DNA of 64,000 nucleotides, taken from assembly GCA_038503075.1 (NCBI GenBank), contig JBCAML010000002.1, positions 310,001-374,000 of the forward strand, read 5' to 3'. The position numbers and the translations under genes were made by a program. A model generated the notes under the pieces. That model had not been told where the DNA came from. It saw only the letters and a program-made list of their open reading frames with translations, and made no database searches. This DNA comes from Gyromitra esculenta. Taxonomy: Eukaryota > Ascomycota > Pezizomycetes > Pezizales > Discinaceae. This document shows, one piece after another, positions 45,961 to 57,793 of the stretch (within the stretch, counting starts at the first letter, position 1; each line of letters starts with the position of its first letter).

Positions 45961-48900
45961 GTCGGACTGGACGAACCGAACCGAGTACCGTCGAGTTAGT
46001 TCCGCAAGAAGTATTGGAATATCAACGTGCGCACGTGTCTTATATAGAAACACAAGTTTCGCTACATACCCGTCACGATTGCCTCCCCTTCTCCGATCTG
46101 ATCTGGTAGCGTTCCTGTGCGCGGGGATTGGTTTCGTCTAGTGTGGAGAGTCGATATCCAAGGGGGGGAGGGGTGTTTTTGCAGCGGTTGGCTAAAACGC
46201 TACTGCTAGATAAGGAGGGTTGTGGGACTGAGATAGGGTTTGAGATAATAATTTTTTTGTGCCCTTATATATGTCAAGTTGCTGCGATACTGCTGTTTGA
46301 TCTGGGAGGTGGGGTGTTTGTCTGCTTGGCAGTAGGTATTCACTGAACCTCAATGTGAGTCGAAGACCGAGAAGTAGCGGGCACAGTAGAGTATCCCGAA
46401 CATTCTGAATCACCGGTTGGCTGCCTCACGATTAAATCTACAACACTCCGATCCGCTCGCGTGTAACGGTTGATGTGGGGGGGATCTCCGAAGGAACGAA
46501 GGACTAGGGATTAATAGGTTTGGCTGTTCATAGGCCTCCCAAAATCGCCGCAGTAGGGGATGTTATGGACGGGTATGTATGTGCCTGTAGACCGTGACTA
46601 TTGCTAGTAAAAAGCTACTGTTTTAGCGTCAACGCCGTAGGGTGACTACGCACTACTGAATGTATATACGAGCTTAGACGGTTTCTCGTTATCACTACTA
46701 ATATATACTAGAATGGAGTATACACGCAGTATCTGGCTATATCCGCTGGCATCGGGATTCTTTCCGTACAGGTTAGACAACCGACAGACCTGACAGGAGG
46801 CAGGTATAATTTTTTAGGTTTAAGAATTTGATGAAAGGTGCTCAAATTGGAGGCGAGCAATAGCAGAACTTCTTAACACCAAGAACTCTCTGAGCAAATC
46901 ATGATTCTCAACCCATTGAATTTCTTCTTGACTCGGACTATTACCCGTTTTTTTTAGAGCATTGTTGGCGTTTCAGATAACTCTCCACGCAATTGTGTTT
47001 CTCGGAAGAATTGGATGCACAGATATTTGAGGACATTTCCCCCCAAGCCAATTGAAAATAGAATAGCAATTTAACACAAAGTGCTCTATCTATCGTTTAC
47101 CATTGCGCATGCTGGCCCCTCTTTTTTGGGCCTCGAGTCGCACACCCATAGGTTTATCCCCCACGGTAATAACTTGACCCCTATCAGCAATTCGATTTTT
47201 CCTCCACCAGGTCCCCAAAAACGCTATTTAGAAGTATATCTATAATGCCCCTGGCCGTCCTACCGATCGAGTGATAAACACAGACGAAATACATATCGAA
47301 AATGCCCCCACCACTTTACCTTCACAAGGCCGGAGTTCACGCCTAATCGTGAATTGCTCTGACAGTCGTGCCACACGCATACCTACTCAAGCTTGCGCAT
47401 GCATGGACGGCTGTTTCATGCTTCCCGGCGTGGGAAGAAAAAAAAGGAAAGAAAACCACGAGTTACATTCTTCCAATAATGCACTGATACAGTCCTCATT
47501 GATTCTGTTGTGACATCTCTGCACCACGACGCAAAGGTAGCAAGCTGCAACGGGTTTGCCAAGCCCAGAGCAAGGCATTCGAATTCCGGAGGCGCTCTGC
47601 GGTGGCTTTGTTAATATCATGTGCCCCAACCTTCGCTGCGGTTAGACACTGCATGTGAAATTCACAAAGCTCTGCAGGCATCACTTTCAGCAGTGTTCTA
47701 GATTTTGCAGTGCGATGTAGGTGGGGGAGAGAGAGTTGGCTGATACATGTAGGTATTGTACTTGATAGCTTGTAAGACGCATCATAGCTGTAATTAGGAG
47801 CCTGCCAACCAATATGTTAAGATTGGGTGACTCGATTCCTAGCGGCTAGGGTTGCCCGATTACCGGCCGGTTCTGTTGCAAGTCCTCAGGGCAGCTAAAA
47901 GCGGCGCCAAGGCAAAAGGTGCGGATAGGATGCGTCCAGGTAGACAGATCCTATGTACCAGTACATACCATGCAGCACTGGCTCTATATCCGTTAAGCCA
48001 CTGTTCGGATTCTTGCTTCTGCTGGTCCTGAACCCATCTCCCAGTGCTGTCTGTCTCAGGGGCGAGTTTATCTCCTTCGCTCGAGAGTTTTTACCTCTCG
48101 CCCGAGATTGTGTTCTGGCAAACCGATTGGTGCCGATCGCTTTCTGGTTGATTACAGGCTGGTGCTTGAGACTCACGTAGGGGTCCAGTGTGATAGAAGC
48201 TTCTGGTCTGTTCTATTGTCGCTTCTACGGATCCAGTCTCCGATCGTCACTCAAGAAGCCAACCTATTCTAAGAATACTTGCGTTTGATAAACAATAACG
48301 GTCCTTCGGTGATTCGGTGCGATTATCCAACACTAGAGGAACTCCTGTTGCCTAGTGTGGCAGACTCTGCTCACGTTCTCTTTAGTACGCATCCCTTATA
48401 GCAACTTGGCGTGGTTCGTTGAATATCGAAGGGTCTCCTTAATCCCCCATGTTACCAGAGCCCAACACTCACAGAATTCTTCCAGAGGTTGAAATTCCAT
48501 GAGAACCGCCAGTAATTCGCAGGTTCATAGGCAGTGTCATCCTCTAGCAGAATCGAAGCAAACGAGTGACGTCATATGACTATGAGCACTCTATATATTA
48601 GAACTTGCATTGGTGGCGGTAGGCACTAAAAAAAGGCCTGTGAACCATGGTATTACACGATCGTGATTTCTAAGGCGTCTTAGATTTGCTGGTGCTGTGT
48701 GTTGATGGCACCGCTGTCTATGGCCAATAGGACACAGATGAAAACCTCTCCCAATATGTTCTGCATCGTCGTGATCTTTAGCTTGCGTGCTTCTATTACT
48801 CGCTGACTTTGTTAGATCATATTTACGACTAAGTACTGAGTTCGTTCGCCTGAGTCCTGTATTCAATTCTTTTTTTATCCCATCCGCTGCTGGTGGTGCG

Positions 48901-50654
48901 ATTGACAATACCACCATATGCACCTAGGCCTCTCCTTCAGCAGCACTGGATGAGAACAGGCTGCTGTAGCCTCTAGTGGCACGGCCGCACGCCTAGTCTC
49001 TCATAGAAGTGCACGATTCAGCCCTCTTCAGCTCCATTCCCCGCTGCAACCCCAACCCCGACTCCTATCCCTTCGACCGTAGCACAACTTTGGCTGTAGC
49101 AACGGGTACCTTTATAGTATGCTTCTACCTCTCAAGCAACCAAAAGTATCACAAGTAATCAGAAATTTGGGGACATAGGACTTGATTATCTGGAAAAAAT
49201 AATATTAAATATCTAGATTAATTGGTATAATCTATTAGTTGCTTGTAAATAATATGTGGGGTGCCTCTAGGAACCAAACCCAGCCAATCCAACAACAGCC
49301 ACACATTTTAAAAGCTGATAAAACTACTAGAGAAGCGAGCACCACCCCCAGTGATAGCAAATATCTGGGCTATTGGTGGTGGAGAAAATACATTAAGCAA
49401 ACAGAACAGCCAAATTGAGCTCTGTATTCATTGAATCTGCTAGCAAACTGTTGCCAAGACCATCAAAAATTCCCGAAAAACCGCCAAAAACCGCCAAAAC
49501 CCCAGGGTTTTGACACAGCAGAAGTCTAATTTAATAAAGCTTAAAAATACAAGGTTGTAATATATTTAATATATATCATCAAAGTATATCATGAAAAATC
49601 TCTGGAGTTCCCATTACAATCTCTGCTAGAAAAATTTGGGAATGAAATTGAGGGTCATTTTCAGGGCCAAAATTGCAGTTATAGCCATGTCAAGTTGTTG
49701 GAGCAACAACCGAGAAATTTCAATTTTAACAGGTCAGTCATAACTAGTATATACACATCTACCCCCAATCAAGAATTTAAGTTTATTAATTAAAATCTTG
49801 TTGAGTTATAAGCAGGTAAATTTTTTTTGTGGCCTATACAGGCCAGATACAGCGTTGCTACGAGCGAAGGGATAGTCTTCCATATATGGGGCCCGGTGTC
49901 ATCGTGATAAGTACTACGGGTACGGGGGAAAGTGATTCCAAGTGGCAGTGCGCTAAGGTATTTATTTGCATGTAAATGGAAAAGGCCGTCGAGTCTTGGT
50001 TCATCGCCACTTGGAGTCACTTCCCCCCGTACCCGTGGTACAACAACTGCCGGTACACGTATAAATGGTGCTGGCTTCATCGACTGAGTATTGGTTATGG
50101 CAGCTACAAGCGTGCTATGCCCGTTACCGCTTTGGTCGCAGCGGAGGCGAGATGAGGAGGGAGCTTCGCCATACAAGGAGATAGCTACTAACACGCCTTA
50201 CTGCCCTTAATGAGCTATTGATGTACACCCGGTTATCTACATGTAATTGGTCTGCGGAAATCGCCAGCGGCACGTTTCTGGTTACTATAAAAGGTGGCGA
50301 AGTTGGAAGGGTGTGCGCTATGGGGAAACTATGGCACCATGATCATCTGTTCTTCATTTCCGCCCTCCGTTAAAGTGTCGGACATTCATGGCCAGATACT
50401 CTCGCGTGTAGGAGTCCAATTATTTGTTGGATTACTTCAGCACTAGGAATATTTCTTTACGCCGCTCCCTACGGGCTGAATAAAAGAGAGTTGCACGTAG
50501 CTAGAAATGCGAGTGAGCTTTGGTGATGTGTTACTACTACAGTACCGTTTCCGGTAAGGCGTAAAAAAGGGTACTGGTTAGACCCCACGCCCCAAAGCGC
50601 GGCCTTGCTGACCCCGTTGGCCGGCTTGACAACCAGCAATCAATAAGCCTCAAT

Positions 50655-51707
50655 ATGGCAAATTCGCAATTCGCATCCTACACGGAACAGCACTCTATTT
50701 ACACTCGTCTACTGTCCTCTAACCCATCCGAGCCGCAATGGGCGCTTGAGGAATCCCAGTACTTTTCCTCTGTTCTCTCAGAGTCCAATTGCGTTACCAC
50801 GAATCTCAGTGATCTCTCTGTTCTTCTCACCGAGAGACCAATTCCTAATGCCAAATTCACAACCACTGCCTCTGACCTCTCCGAGTTTACTTTTCACCCC
50901 TCAAACCCCTCCTCGAAACCGCTTGTCTTGTTCGACCAAAATGGCATTCCAGCCGCAGCGCGAATACCTCTAGACGATCCTCCCGGGCTGGTTCAGCCTC
51001 TGGAGAGCAGCATCAAGAGTCTTCCCTTGAAACTCGTAGTCGCAAAGAGCATAGGTACGCGTGGAGGTTTCAAAGTCTTCACCTACGGCGTCCACGCGGA
51101 CTATTCCGCGGCGCCTCGGTATAATGCAGATTACATATCCCACCAACCCGCATCGTCTGCATTCACCTCCGGCGCTCTTAAACCGGCTGTTGAGATCCTC
51201 TCGCGATGGTATAGGTTTCTTCATCCGCGCGCATGGGCAGAGACGGGTTCAGTGGTCCTCCCAGCTGGCCTGGAGAGGCGGGCAGGGACGTGGACGACAC
51301 TGACAATCAATGTCCCTACTGTCTCTCGGCCGCAGGATGGGGAGGAGGAGGCGGTTAAGATACCTGTGGTGAATAAACCTCACGTCGACGTGCTGGATCA
51401 CAAATTAAGCATGACGGGGGTTATACCGTTCCGCTGGGACGGGGACTGGGAAAAAGGAAAGGTTGTTTTGTTCCCGCTCAAGACTGTGTTGGAGGTGGCA
51501 AGGGGAGAGGCATATTTGATGTTTGGTGCCGTTACGCACCATGGGAATCTCCCGGATGATGAAGGTGGGAGGGGGAGTTTGGTTTGTCATTCGAGGTTGA
51601 GCATTCATAATTGGTGGCTTAAGCAGCAACAGCTCGAAGCACTTGAGCGGGAGCGGGTAGCGGAAGCCGCGCACAGAGATAATGCGGCGGAAGTGGGAGG
51701 GAGATAG
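50655..51707 (+). CDS. Possible 2-oxoglutarate/Fe(II) oxygenase-like protein
   Basis: Single exon, 350 residues. The start is the ATG at 50655 (MANSQFASYTEQ) with no upstream in-frame alternative nearby. The N-terminal 140 residues are not recognisable. Residues about 240-330 have the order expected of a double-stranded beta-helix dioxygenase: NKPHVDVLDHKLSMTG (HxD iron ligands), then GKVVLFPLKTVLEVARGEAYLMFGAVTHHGN (a gate strand and the distal His), then SRLSIHNWW, whose Arg could bind the 2-oxoglutarate carboxylate. This is motif-level inference; the overall family is not certain. Earlier segments FKVFTYGVHADY and ILSRWYRFLHPRAWAETG are well-formed and argue for a folded protein. Alternative: an unrelated fungal conserved protein with chance HxD/H spacing. 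Confidence 0.7.
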   Translation: MANSQFASYTEQHSIYTRLLSSNPSEPQWALEESQYFSSVLSESNCVTTNLSDLSVLLTERPIPNAKFTTTASDLSEFTFHPSNPSSKPLVLFDQNGIPAAARIPLDDPPGLVQPLESSIKSLPLKLVVAKSIGTRGGFKVFTYGVHADYSAAPRYNADYISHQPASSAFTSGALKPAVEILSRWYRFLHPRAWAETGSVVLPAGLERRAGTWTTLTINVPTVSRPQDGEEEAVKIPVVNKPHVDVLDHKLSMTGVIPFRWDGDWEKGKVVLFPLKTVLEVARGEAYLMFGAVTHHGNLPDDEGGRGSLVCHSRLSIHNWWLKQQQLEALERERVAEAAHRDNAAEVGGR

Positions 51708-52543
51708 GGATTTGTGATCGTGGGGTTCTCCATATCTGTTGTTCGGTAGAAAACTTAAGAGATTCAAATATATTAATACGAGTGGTTATTCTTTTACTTT
51801 ACAACCACTTGTAACTTGGCGCAAATGCTACGACGTGACGCTCTCAATCTTAGGGTGATGTTTTACAGAGGTATTGCATTGCACCCTGAAACCCGATAAC
51901 CTGGCTGGGAGCGCTTCTGGTGCTGTGGAATGCGTGTGTTGTGTGAAATTCACCAAATAGTGAGCCATTTTCATTGTTACATGTTTAGGGGGCATACTCT
52001 GAAAAGATAAGTACCGAAACATACCTTCGCTAACGGATAAATATATAAGTGTTTGGGATACAGTGGAGGAATGGTTAAATAATCGGGCTACAAATTAGAC
52101 CTAAATTAAACCCAGGACTAATTGAACACGCTCTGTAGCGTGCAATAAGGTACATAAATAATCAACATCATTACTTCTGTTCGATGTATATTTCTACTGT
52201 CATTGACCCTCGCTGATATTAGAAAAATGACATCGCTGGAAAGATATTTGCTTAATCAGTAAGGGAATCGACTATCTCTACCCCGGGCCCGCTAAATACA
52301 CATATGCTGTATGATCATTGATCCACTAACACAATTATTACTATTTCAGCCTAACCTCGTGCCATATCCACAGACTCTTCATGCGTTGCTATATATTACA
52401 GTATCTTTCGCGGCGCTGAATCCGAACATCTCCAATAATACAACCCCTTCATCTTTAGCCCGACAAAGCAAATAGAAGAAAAAAATCTATAAACCCTGGA
52501 AATCCATCTTTATCCCCCCCCAACACACAACAAATATCGATTC
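51708..52543. other. Intergenic stretch between convergent genes
   Basis: 3' flanks of the oxygenase-like gene and the proline-rich MGC gene. AT-rich; nothing seen. Confidence 0.6.
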
Positions 52544-53359
52544 CTAAGTAATGAAGCTCGGCTGTCTCTCCATCACCGCCGCTGCACGCTGTCTCCACTC
52601 CTCCACTCCTTGAACAAAGTCCTCGATATAATACGGTCCTCCCCGCTCACCAGATACTCGCAATCGACGCTCATAATCACATGAGAATTTTTGCCGCGGG
52701 CGGCTCTCGCGACATGGGGTGCATTTATTGATATGCTTCCTCGAGGCGGCCGAATTCCATACTGAGTCCGTTACGGCGGCCGAGCCAATCTCTGGTTCGT
52801 AAGGGACGGCATAGTCGAGGAAACACGGTGAGACTTGGCGATTTTTGTATCTAGGTTGGTGGGCTCGGGCGTGCTCGCTGCTGCTGTGGGAGCTTTGAAT
52901 TTTCGATCGGTGAGGATACTTGGGCGGAGGATTGATATGAGGTGTGGGTTGGGGATGGTCGTGCGCGGATATTTTCCAGTAGGGTATTTGTGTGTGGTGG
53001 GGTTGCGAGCTGCTGTACGATATGCCGGAACTTTGGTCTGAGTGCTGATTTCGGAGGTGAAGGTCCTTTGAGCCTGTTGGAACCAAACTAATTGCTGGGT
53101 GATAGGGCTTTGATAAATCGTGAAAATGGATCTTGGTGGGAGGCGTAACCACGCGAGGTGGGGTATTTGGAAATGGCCATTGATAAGGGGGAGCAGGAGA
53201 ATGAGGAAGATGGCAAGGAGGAGGAGGAGTGATAACGCGAGGTGGGGTACTTGGGAATGGCCATTGGTAAGGAGGGGCAGAGGGAGGAGGGGAAGTGGAA
53301 AAAGAAGTAATTCGAGAATCTTCCTCCACACGAGACTTTTTTGAAGGGTTGCAGCCCAT
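52544..53359 (-). CDS. Proline-rich orphan with N-myristoylation-type start
   Basis: Single exon, 271 residues, no family recognised. The start MGCNPSKK has Gly2, Cys3 and Ser6, the pattern used for N-myristoylation plus palmitoylation, so a membrane-attached protein is inferred. Residues 20-75 contain two near-identical copies of APPYQWPFP(S/N)TPPRV(I/V)TPP, reflecting a tandem duplication of about 90 bp in the DNA. A Ser/His/Pro-rich middle follows. The C-terminal 70 residues look more structured: YAVPYEPEIGSAAVTDSVW, HINKCTPCRESRPRQKFSC and YYIEDFVQGVEEWRQRAAAVM, with a C-x2-C and a third Cys about 12 residues on that might bind metal. Probably lineage-specific; function unknown. Confidence 0.6.
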   Translation of the reverse strand: MGCNPSKKSRVEEDSRITSFSTSPPPSAPPYQWPFPSTPPRVITPPPPCHLPHSPAPPYQWPFPNTPPRVVTPPTKIHFHDLSKPYHPAISLVPTGSKDLHLRNQHSDQSSGISYSSSQPHHTQIPYWKISAHDHPQPTPHINPPPKYPHRSKIQSSHSSSEHARAHQPRYKNRQVSPCFLDYAVPYEPEIGSAAVTDSVWNSAASRKHINKCTPCRESRPRQKFSCDYERRLRVSGERGGPYYIEDFVQGVEEWRQRAAAVMERQPSFIT

Positions 53360-54533
53360 TTGTAATTGAGTGCTGGGAAAAGGTGTTCAGAAGATTGCGT
53401 AAATATCTTGAGGTGGGATTTATCGGGTTTGGTTGGGGTGGGATAAGACTCGGGAGGATGGGTGTGTTTGGAGCGGAGCTGGAGAAGGAAAGATTTGTGT
53501 TTCTACGTATTTCTCTGTGGAAAAAGTTCTCCCCTAACTAGACTGCTTTGTTTAGGGCTTTTGATATGATACTTGAATTTTAAAGTGGTCTATTGATTGT
53601 GAATTCGGTAGCTAGAACTCAAATCGACTGCGGGATCCAGTAACAATAAAGATTTAAACCGAAGTATATTCGTGACTATCTCACCATAAGGAATCAGCAG
53701 CTCGCAGTTTGTTGCATCTATCACCTCTACTTTTCTTGTGAGAATATCACTGAATTTAAGCTGTTTTATACCAGTTTAAATCTTAGTTGGGTATTGAATA
53801 TAAATCACGCCTTATCACTCGGGTTTAGCGCTGCTGGTGTGGCATAAAAAAGAGGTATTGGTTTTTATAGTAATATATAATCCCTTTGTGCCCTAGTTTA
53901 TACTTATAGTTTAATCTTAATAATACCATTGGAAGGTGCGGACTGAAGGTTGAGGATTGTGTGACTGCGGTAGTTTCGTCGCCAAACCTAACGTGTTAGC
54001 GACTGCGCTGGAAGCCATACACTTAATCTTAGCGCGGCTTATTGGTCTAATTGATTATTTGTCCGGTGGACGCGATGTGCTAAGTGAAAAGTAGTAAGAA
54101 AATTGGGGAGTTGGACTGCAGGGGTGTTACGCTCTGGATAGATCAATTTGAAATACTGGTAGCTCTTGAATATGCAACTGTGTGGTCGTAGAGATGGAGA
54201 GATGTAGTCTCTCGATACCATGGTGGAAGGGTACGCGTATCCACGTGTACTAATTAAACGATAGTTGTATTGTTGACTTAGTCTAGTAAATGGTACTGCG
54301 TAGAACTAGATAACCAGTTCTAGGGAGCATTTATACAAAATAACAATTGTCAAATTAAATAATTTGGATACGCGGGAATACAAAATATGTTTTTATTTAA
54401 GAAAATAGTGATAGAAATAGCAAAGCAATAAACCGTATTGTTTATCGCCGTCTCCCATTACTCTACAACAGACATGCTGTGAAAAACCATGCTTTTCTCC
54501 AGAACCCGGCTTCCAATCGAACTTTTACTGCCG
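53360..54533. other. Intergenic stretch
   Basis: Upstream of the proline-rich gene and downstream of the 1039-residue orphan (both minus). A G/T-rich plus-strand frame at 53341-53541 is not supported. Otherwise AT-rich, nothing seen. Confidence 0.6.
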
Positions 54534-57500
54534 TCATCCCGACTTAGTCACTTTCTTCGTGATCAACTTTTTGAACTTCCCCCAGAACGTTTTTTCGGGT
54601 TCCACTACGTCCTTAGACGACCAATATTTCTTCGAACCTTCCCCCTCCAATTTCAACTTAATTGGGTCCACTGGTTTTTCCTCCTCGAAATCCTTCCAAA
54701 CACTTGCTGGAGACACATAGTTAGATCCTCCTTCGCCCGAGTTGCCCAAGTTCCTATCTTCCATTCTCCTATCAGTGATATCAATAGCACAACAGAGGTC
54801 AATCCCTAAAGGATCGCTCTCTGCTTCGTCAATTTTATTTTTTTCATCAACCTCCACTGTAGCCTTGCCCTCTTTCCAACTACTCGGGTTATGGATCCCC
54901 ACTTTCATCCCCATCTTTTCCAATACTGTTAAACTTTCACCTCTAGCACCGCTCATGTAAACTTTGACCTTCTTTCCAGCAGATCCGTACCTGAGTCTCC
55001 TTTGAGCGCTATTCTTGCTTTTCAAGGTACTAAATCGGTTACCAATCCCTCTTTCCCAGATTCTCTCCACAATACGCTGGCCTTCTTTGTATACTGTAGA
55101 GATATAGGGATGTCCTGGGGTCGGTGTTAGTGGCTTTATTTGGATAACATCTACATCGGCGGTCTGTGGCTTTGTGGCAGGCCTTATTGCGCTAGGTTGT
55201 GGAAGACCTTCGGACCGTGCTACAATTGGGTTTACGCTCTGGTTATGCCCCCCTGAGTACGTGGAGTCCTGCTTGTCTTCTAGAGGAGAGGATGTATCGA
55301 TTTTCTTCGCTCCTTCAGGCTCGTTTTGTGTTGTGAGAAGTTGTTTGATCTCTTGAGCGACAGACTCATACTTAGCCTTCCCTTCCCTGGCCAACGAGTT
55401 AAGTCTCGACTGGGTAGCATCTGGTTTGTAGACATTTGGGCGAAGGGGTGGCGACGGGCTATTCTCTCTGATACTACCTCTCGTTGGTCCAGCGCGCGTT
55501 GTCGCTGTGTGGGGGTGTTTGACGGCGTCTTTAAGCTCTTTCGCAATTCTTCTTCTTTCGCGGAAAGCTCTAATGATTCCTGTAGCTGCCGGCGCTGGAG
55601 TTGGAGTTGGAGGAGGTCTCCTATTACTAACTCTGAATGGCATTCCTGGGGTTGGTTTTAAACTTGGCCATATGCTTAGTTTTGGGGTTTGTTTCCTCGG
55701 AACGTGATGTTCACGGTCGATTGAGCTGCTCCTGGGAATAGCGCACGGACTTTCTGTAGAACTTGCTGATTGTCCGTGCCTATGATGAGTGCTTCTACAG
55801 CTCTCTACGCTCTTACTTCGATTTCCAGTCACATCATCCTTGTGGTAGGTCACTCCAACCTGGGCAACAAACTGATCAGGTGTATAGGGTCGAGATACTG
55901 CATCTAATGTTGAAGTAAACCCGGAGTTATCCGCATACTTTATTTCCGCTGCTCTAGTCAATGGAGAAGCTGCTATGCTGGGGTTGGTATATCCTATAGC
56001 CTGGTAATTATCATAAACCTCGCCATCAAGTCCGATTTTGGGGTTCCTCCAGTCGGCTGGCGGCGTCTCGCGACTTCGAGAATCTGTTCTGCCCCTAACC
56101 CCACTAGGGCTTCTATAGTTGAGACCACGACCTGGTGAAATAGTAGGCCTGTTCGGGATAAAGGGGTTTGATTTATGAGTAGACCATGACTGGACAGATG
56201 GCCCTCGGTTAATAAATGCATTTTCATGGACCTGAGCCCTCTCGGTACCCTCTGTGAGGTCATAGATCTTGGTATGTCTATGGAAGCCATTTGAATTGAT
56301 AAATTCCTTTTTACTTTCGTCCTTCCTCGCCATAAAACCTGCACTAGGTTCATGATTCCTATAAGAGCTTCCTTCGTGACCCAAAAGTGTGGTAACATTA
56401 GATCGTTCGCCATATATTATGTCGTTGTATTTGCTACCATTGCTAATACTCTGACTTCGAGGGTCTGATGACTCTAGGTATGTTCTGGGATAGGAGAAAT
56501 TTGTTGAGCGGTTGCTGCTAAGACTCCTGATGCTATGTCTCTTAGGCGCGGGAAATGTGTTGCGAGGAGATTGGTACGAGTTATTAAGTATTGTAGAGGC
56601 TTGTTCCCCTTTATGAGATTTTGAACTTGACTTTCCCGAGGAAGTGTGTCTGTTTATGGGCATTAAGTTAGAGATGGACTGACAAGATATGATAGTATCG
56701 GGGTGCGATTGATCTACTCACAACAGATATTTTTCAACTGCTCTTGAATGAGCAGCCCGGTGGGACTGTCTGGTGTTGCCAGTAGCGCCAGGCCCCTGTG
56801 GTAAGAAACCACGCCTTTGGCGTTCAGACCAAGAGTTTGACCGGGCTAGACGAAATGGTTCGTGTGAATTCATCTTTAAAGAGTATGATCTCCTTCGATT
56901 GGACCTACCGTGGGCACCCTCCCCTGAATTTTTTTCTTTTTCAGGTGTTGGAACACTGATGGAGAAGTTTGGGGTATTAATTATATCAGGGGAACACTTG
57001 TACCTATGTGACGGGGAGCAAGAGTTTGTAATTTTTGTGCTGAGGTCCTTGTGGCCACTTTCCTTTTGTAGTGTGGAACCAGTGTTAATGAGGAAAGTTG
57101 GACTTTGCAGAGGGCTGCAAGTTTTTCCTGAAGGGTTTTGGCAAGGTATTTTTGCTTCACTGACTTGATCGTTTTGGCTCTGGAGAATCTGGGAACACTC
57201 TTGAGAGGGTACTGAGTTGAGAGAACCAAGATCAGATGCTGTTTTTCGAACTCTGAGGCTTGAGTATACTGGTTGGATTCCCTCGGAGTTAACTTCAATT
57301 TTCTCCGTGTTGGTCTCGTGACCATCGGATGTGATTTCACCCTGTGTCTGCTCGCTGGGGAGGACGTTCTTCGATTGTGCATTTTCCCCGATCCAGTAGC
57401 TCCAAGAATTTCTCAGGCGTGCCAGTTCTTTAGAAGCTAGAAGTTATATTTTGATCAGTATTTTGAAGAAATGTAAGTTTTAGGACTATATAATGGAATC

Positions 57501-57793
57501 TCACCATCGTCATTTCCACCATTTTCAGGATCTATCCCATTGGCAGTCTGATTTATCTTTGTGTCCGAGACCCGAGACGTAGGTGATCCATCTAGAGCCT
57601 GTGGAAGCATGCGCCGAGCTTTTGTAGTAGGCACGAGCGGAAACAGAAGGGGCGAGAAACTATCTCGGCTACCCTCTAACTTGAGTGGTGGAAAGAAAGC
57701 TGTTGGCGCATTTGGCTCCGATTGGCTAGCATTAGGAAGAGTAGAGCGAGCAGGATGGCTTTTAGGAGAAGTTTGAGCGTTCTGGGCCTCCAT
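54534..57793 (-). CDS. Large Ser-rich disordered orphan protein
   Basis: Three exons on the minus strand: 57505-57793, 56722-57436 and 54534-56649, giving 1039 residues. Exons 2 and 3 join at a GTGAGT donor and an acceptor following CTAACTTAATGCCCATAAACAG. The nearer AG would put TAA in frame, so the distal one is required, and it restores a 2.1-kb open frame. The protein is Ser/Thr/Asn/Arg/Pro-rich without signal peptide or membrane segment. The least disordered part is residues about 860-980 (HPYISTVYKEGQRIVERIWERG, KVKVYMSGARGESLTVLEKMGMKVG, LGIDLCCAIDITD). It ends in EKTFWGKFKKLITKKVTKSG, a basic helix. No domain recognised. Possibly a cytoskeletal, septal or nuclear scaffold, but this is only a composition-based guess. 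Confidence 0.75.

Larger units (their letters stand above)
43309..50654. other. Gene-poor region, 7.3 kb
   Basis: The longest stretch without a supported gene. It includes the kelch-gene promoter, an (AAT)n run at 44537-44556, a CCCT tract at 45550-45581 and a GGGA tract at 45920-45960 in opposite orientation, and a very AT-rich part at 49180-49800. Scattered frames up to about 130 codons look random. It may be old, mutated transposon-derived sequence, but no transposase remnant or terminal repeats were recognised. Confidence 0.5.

Noticed and set aside
47895..48180. Opposite-strand frames of 75-93 codons
   Set aside because: Mutually overlapping, no homology recognised, no promoter-like context.
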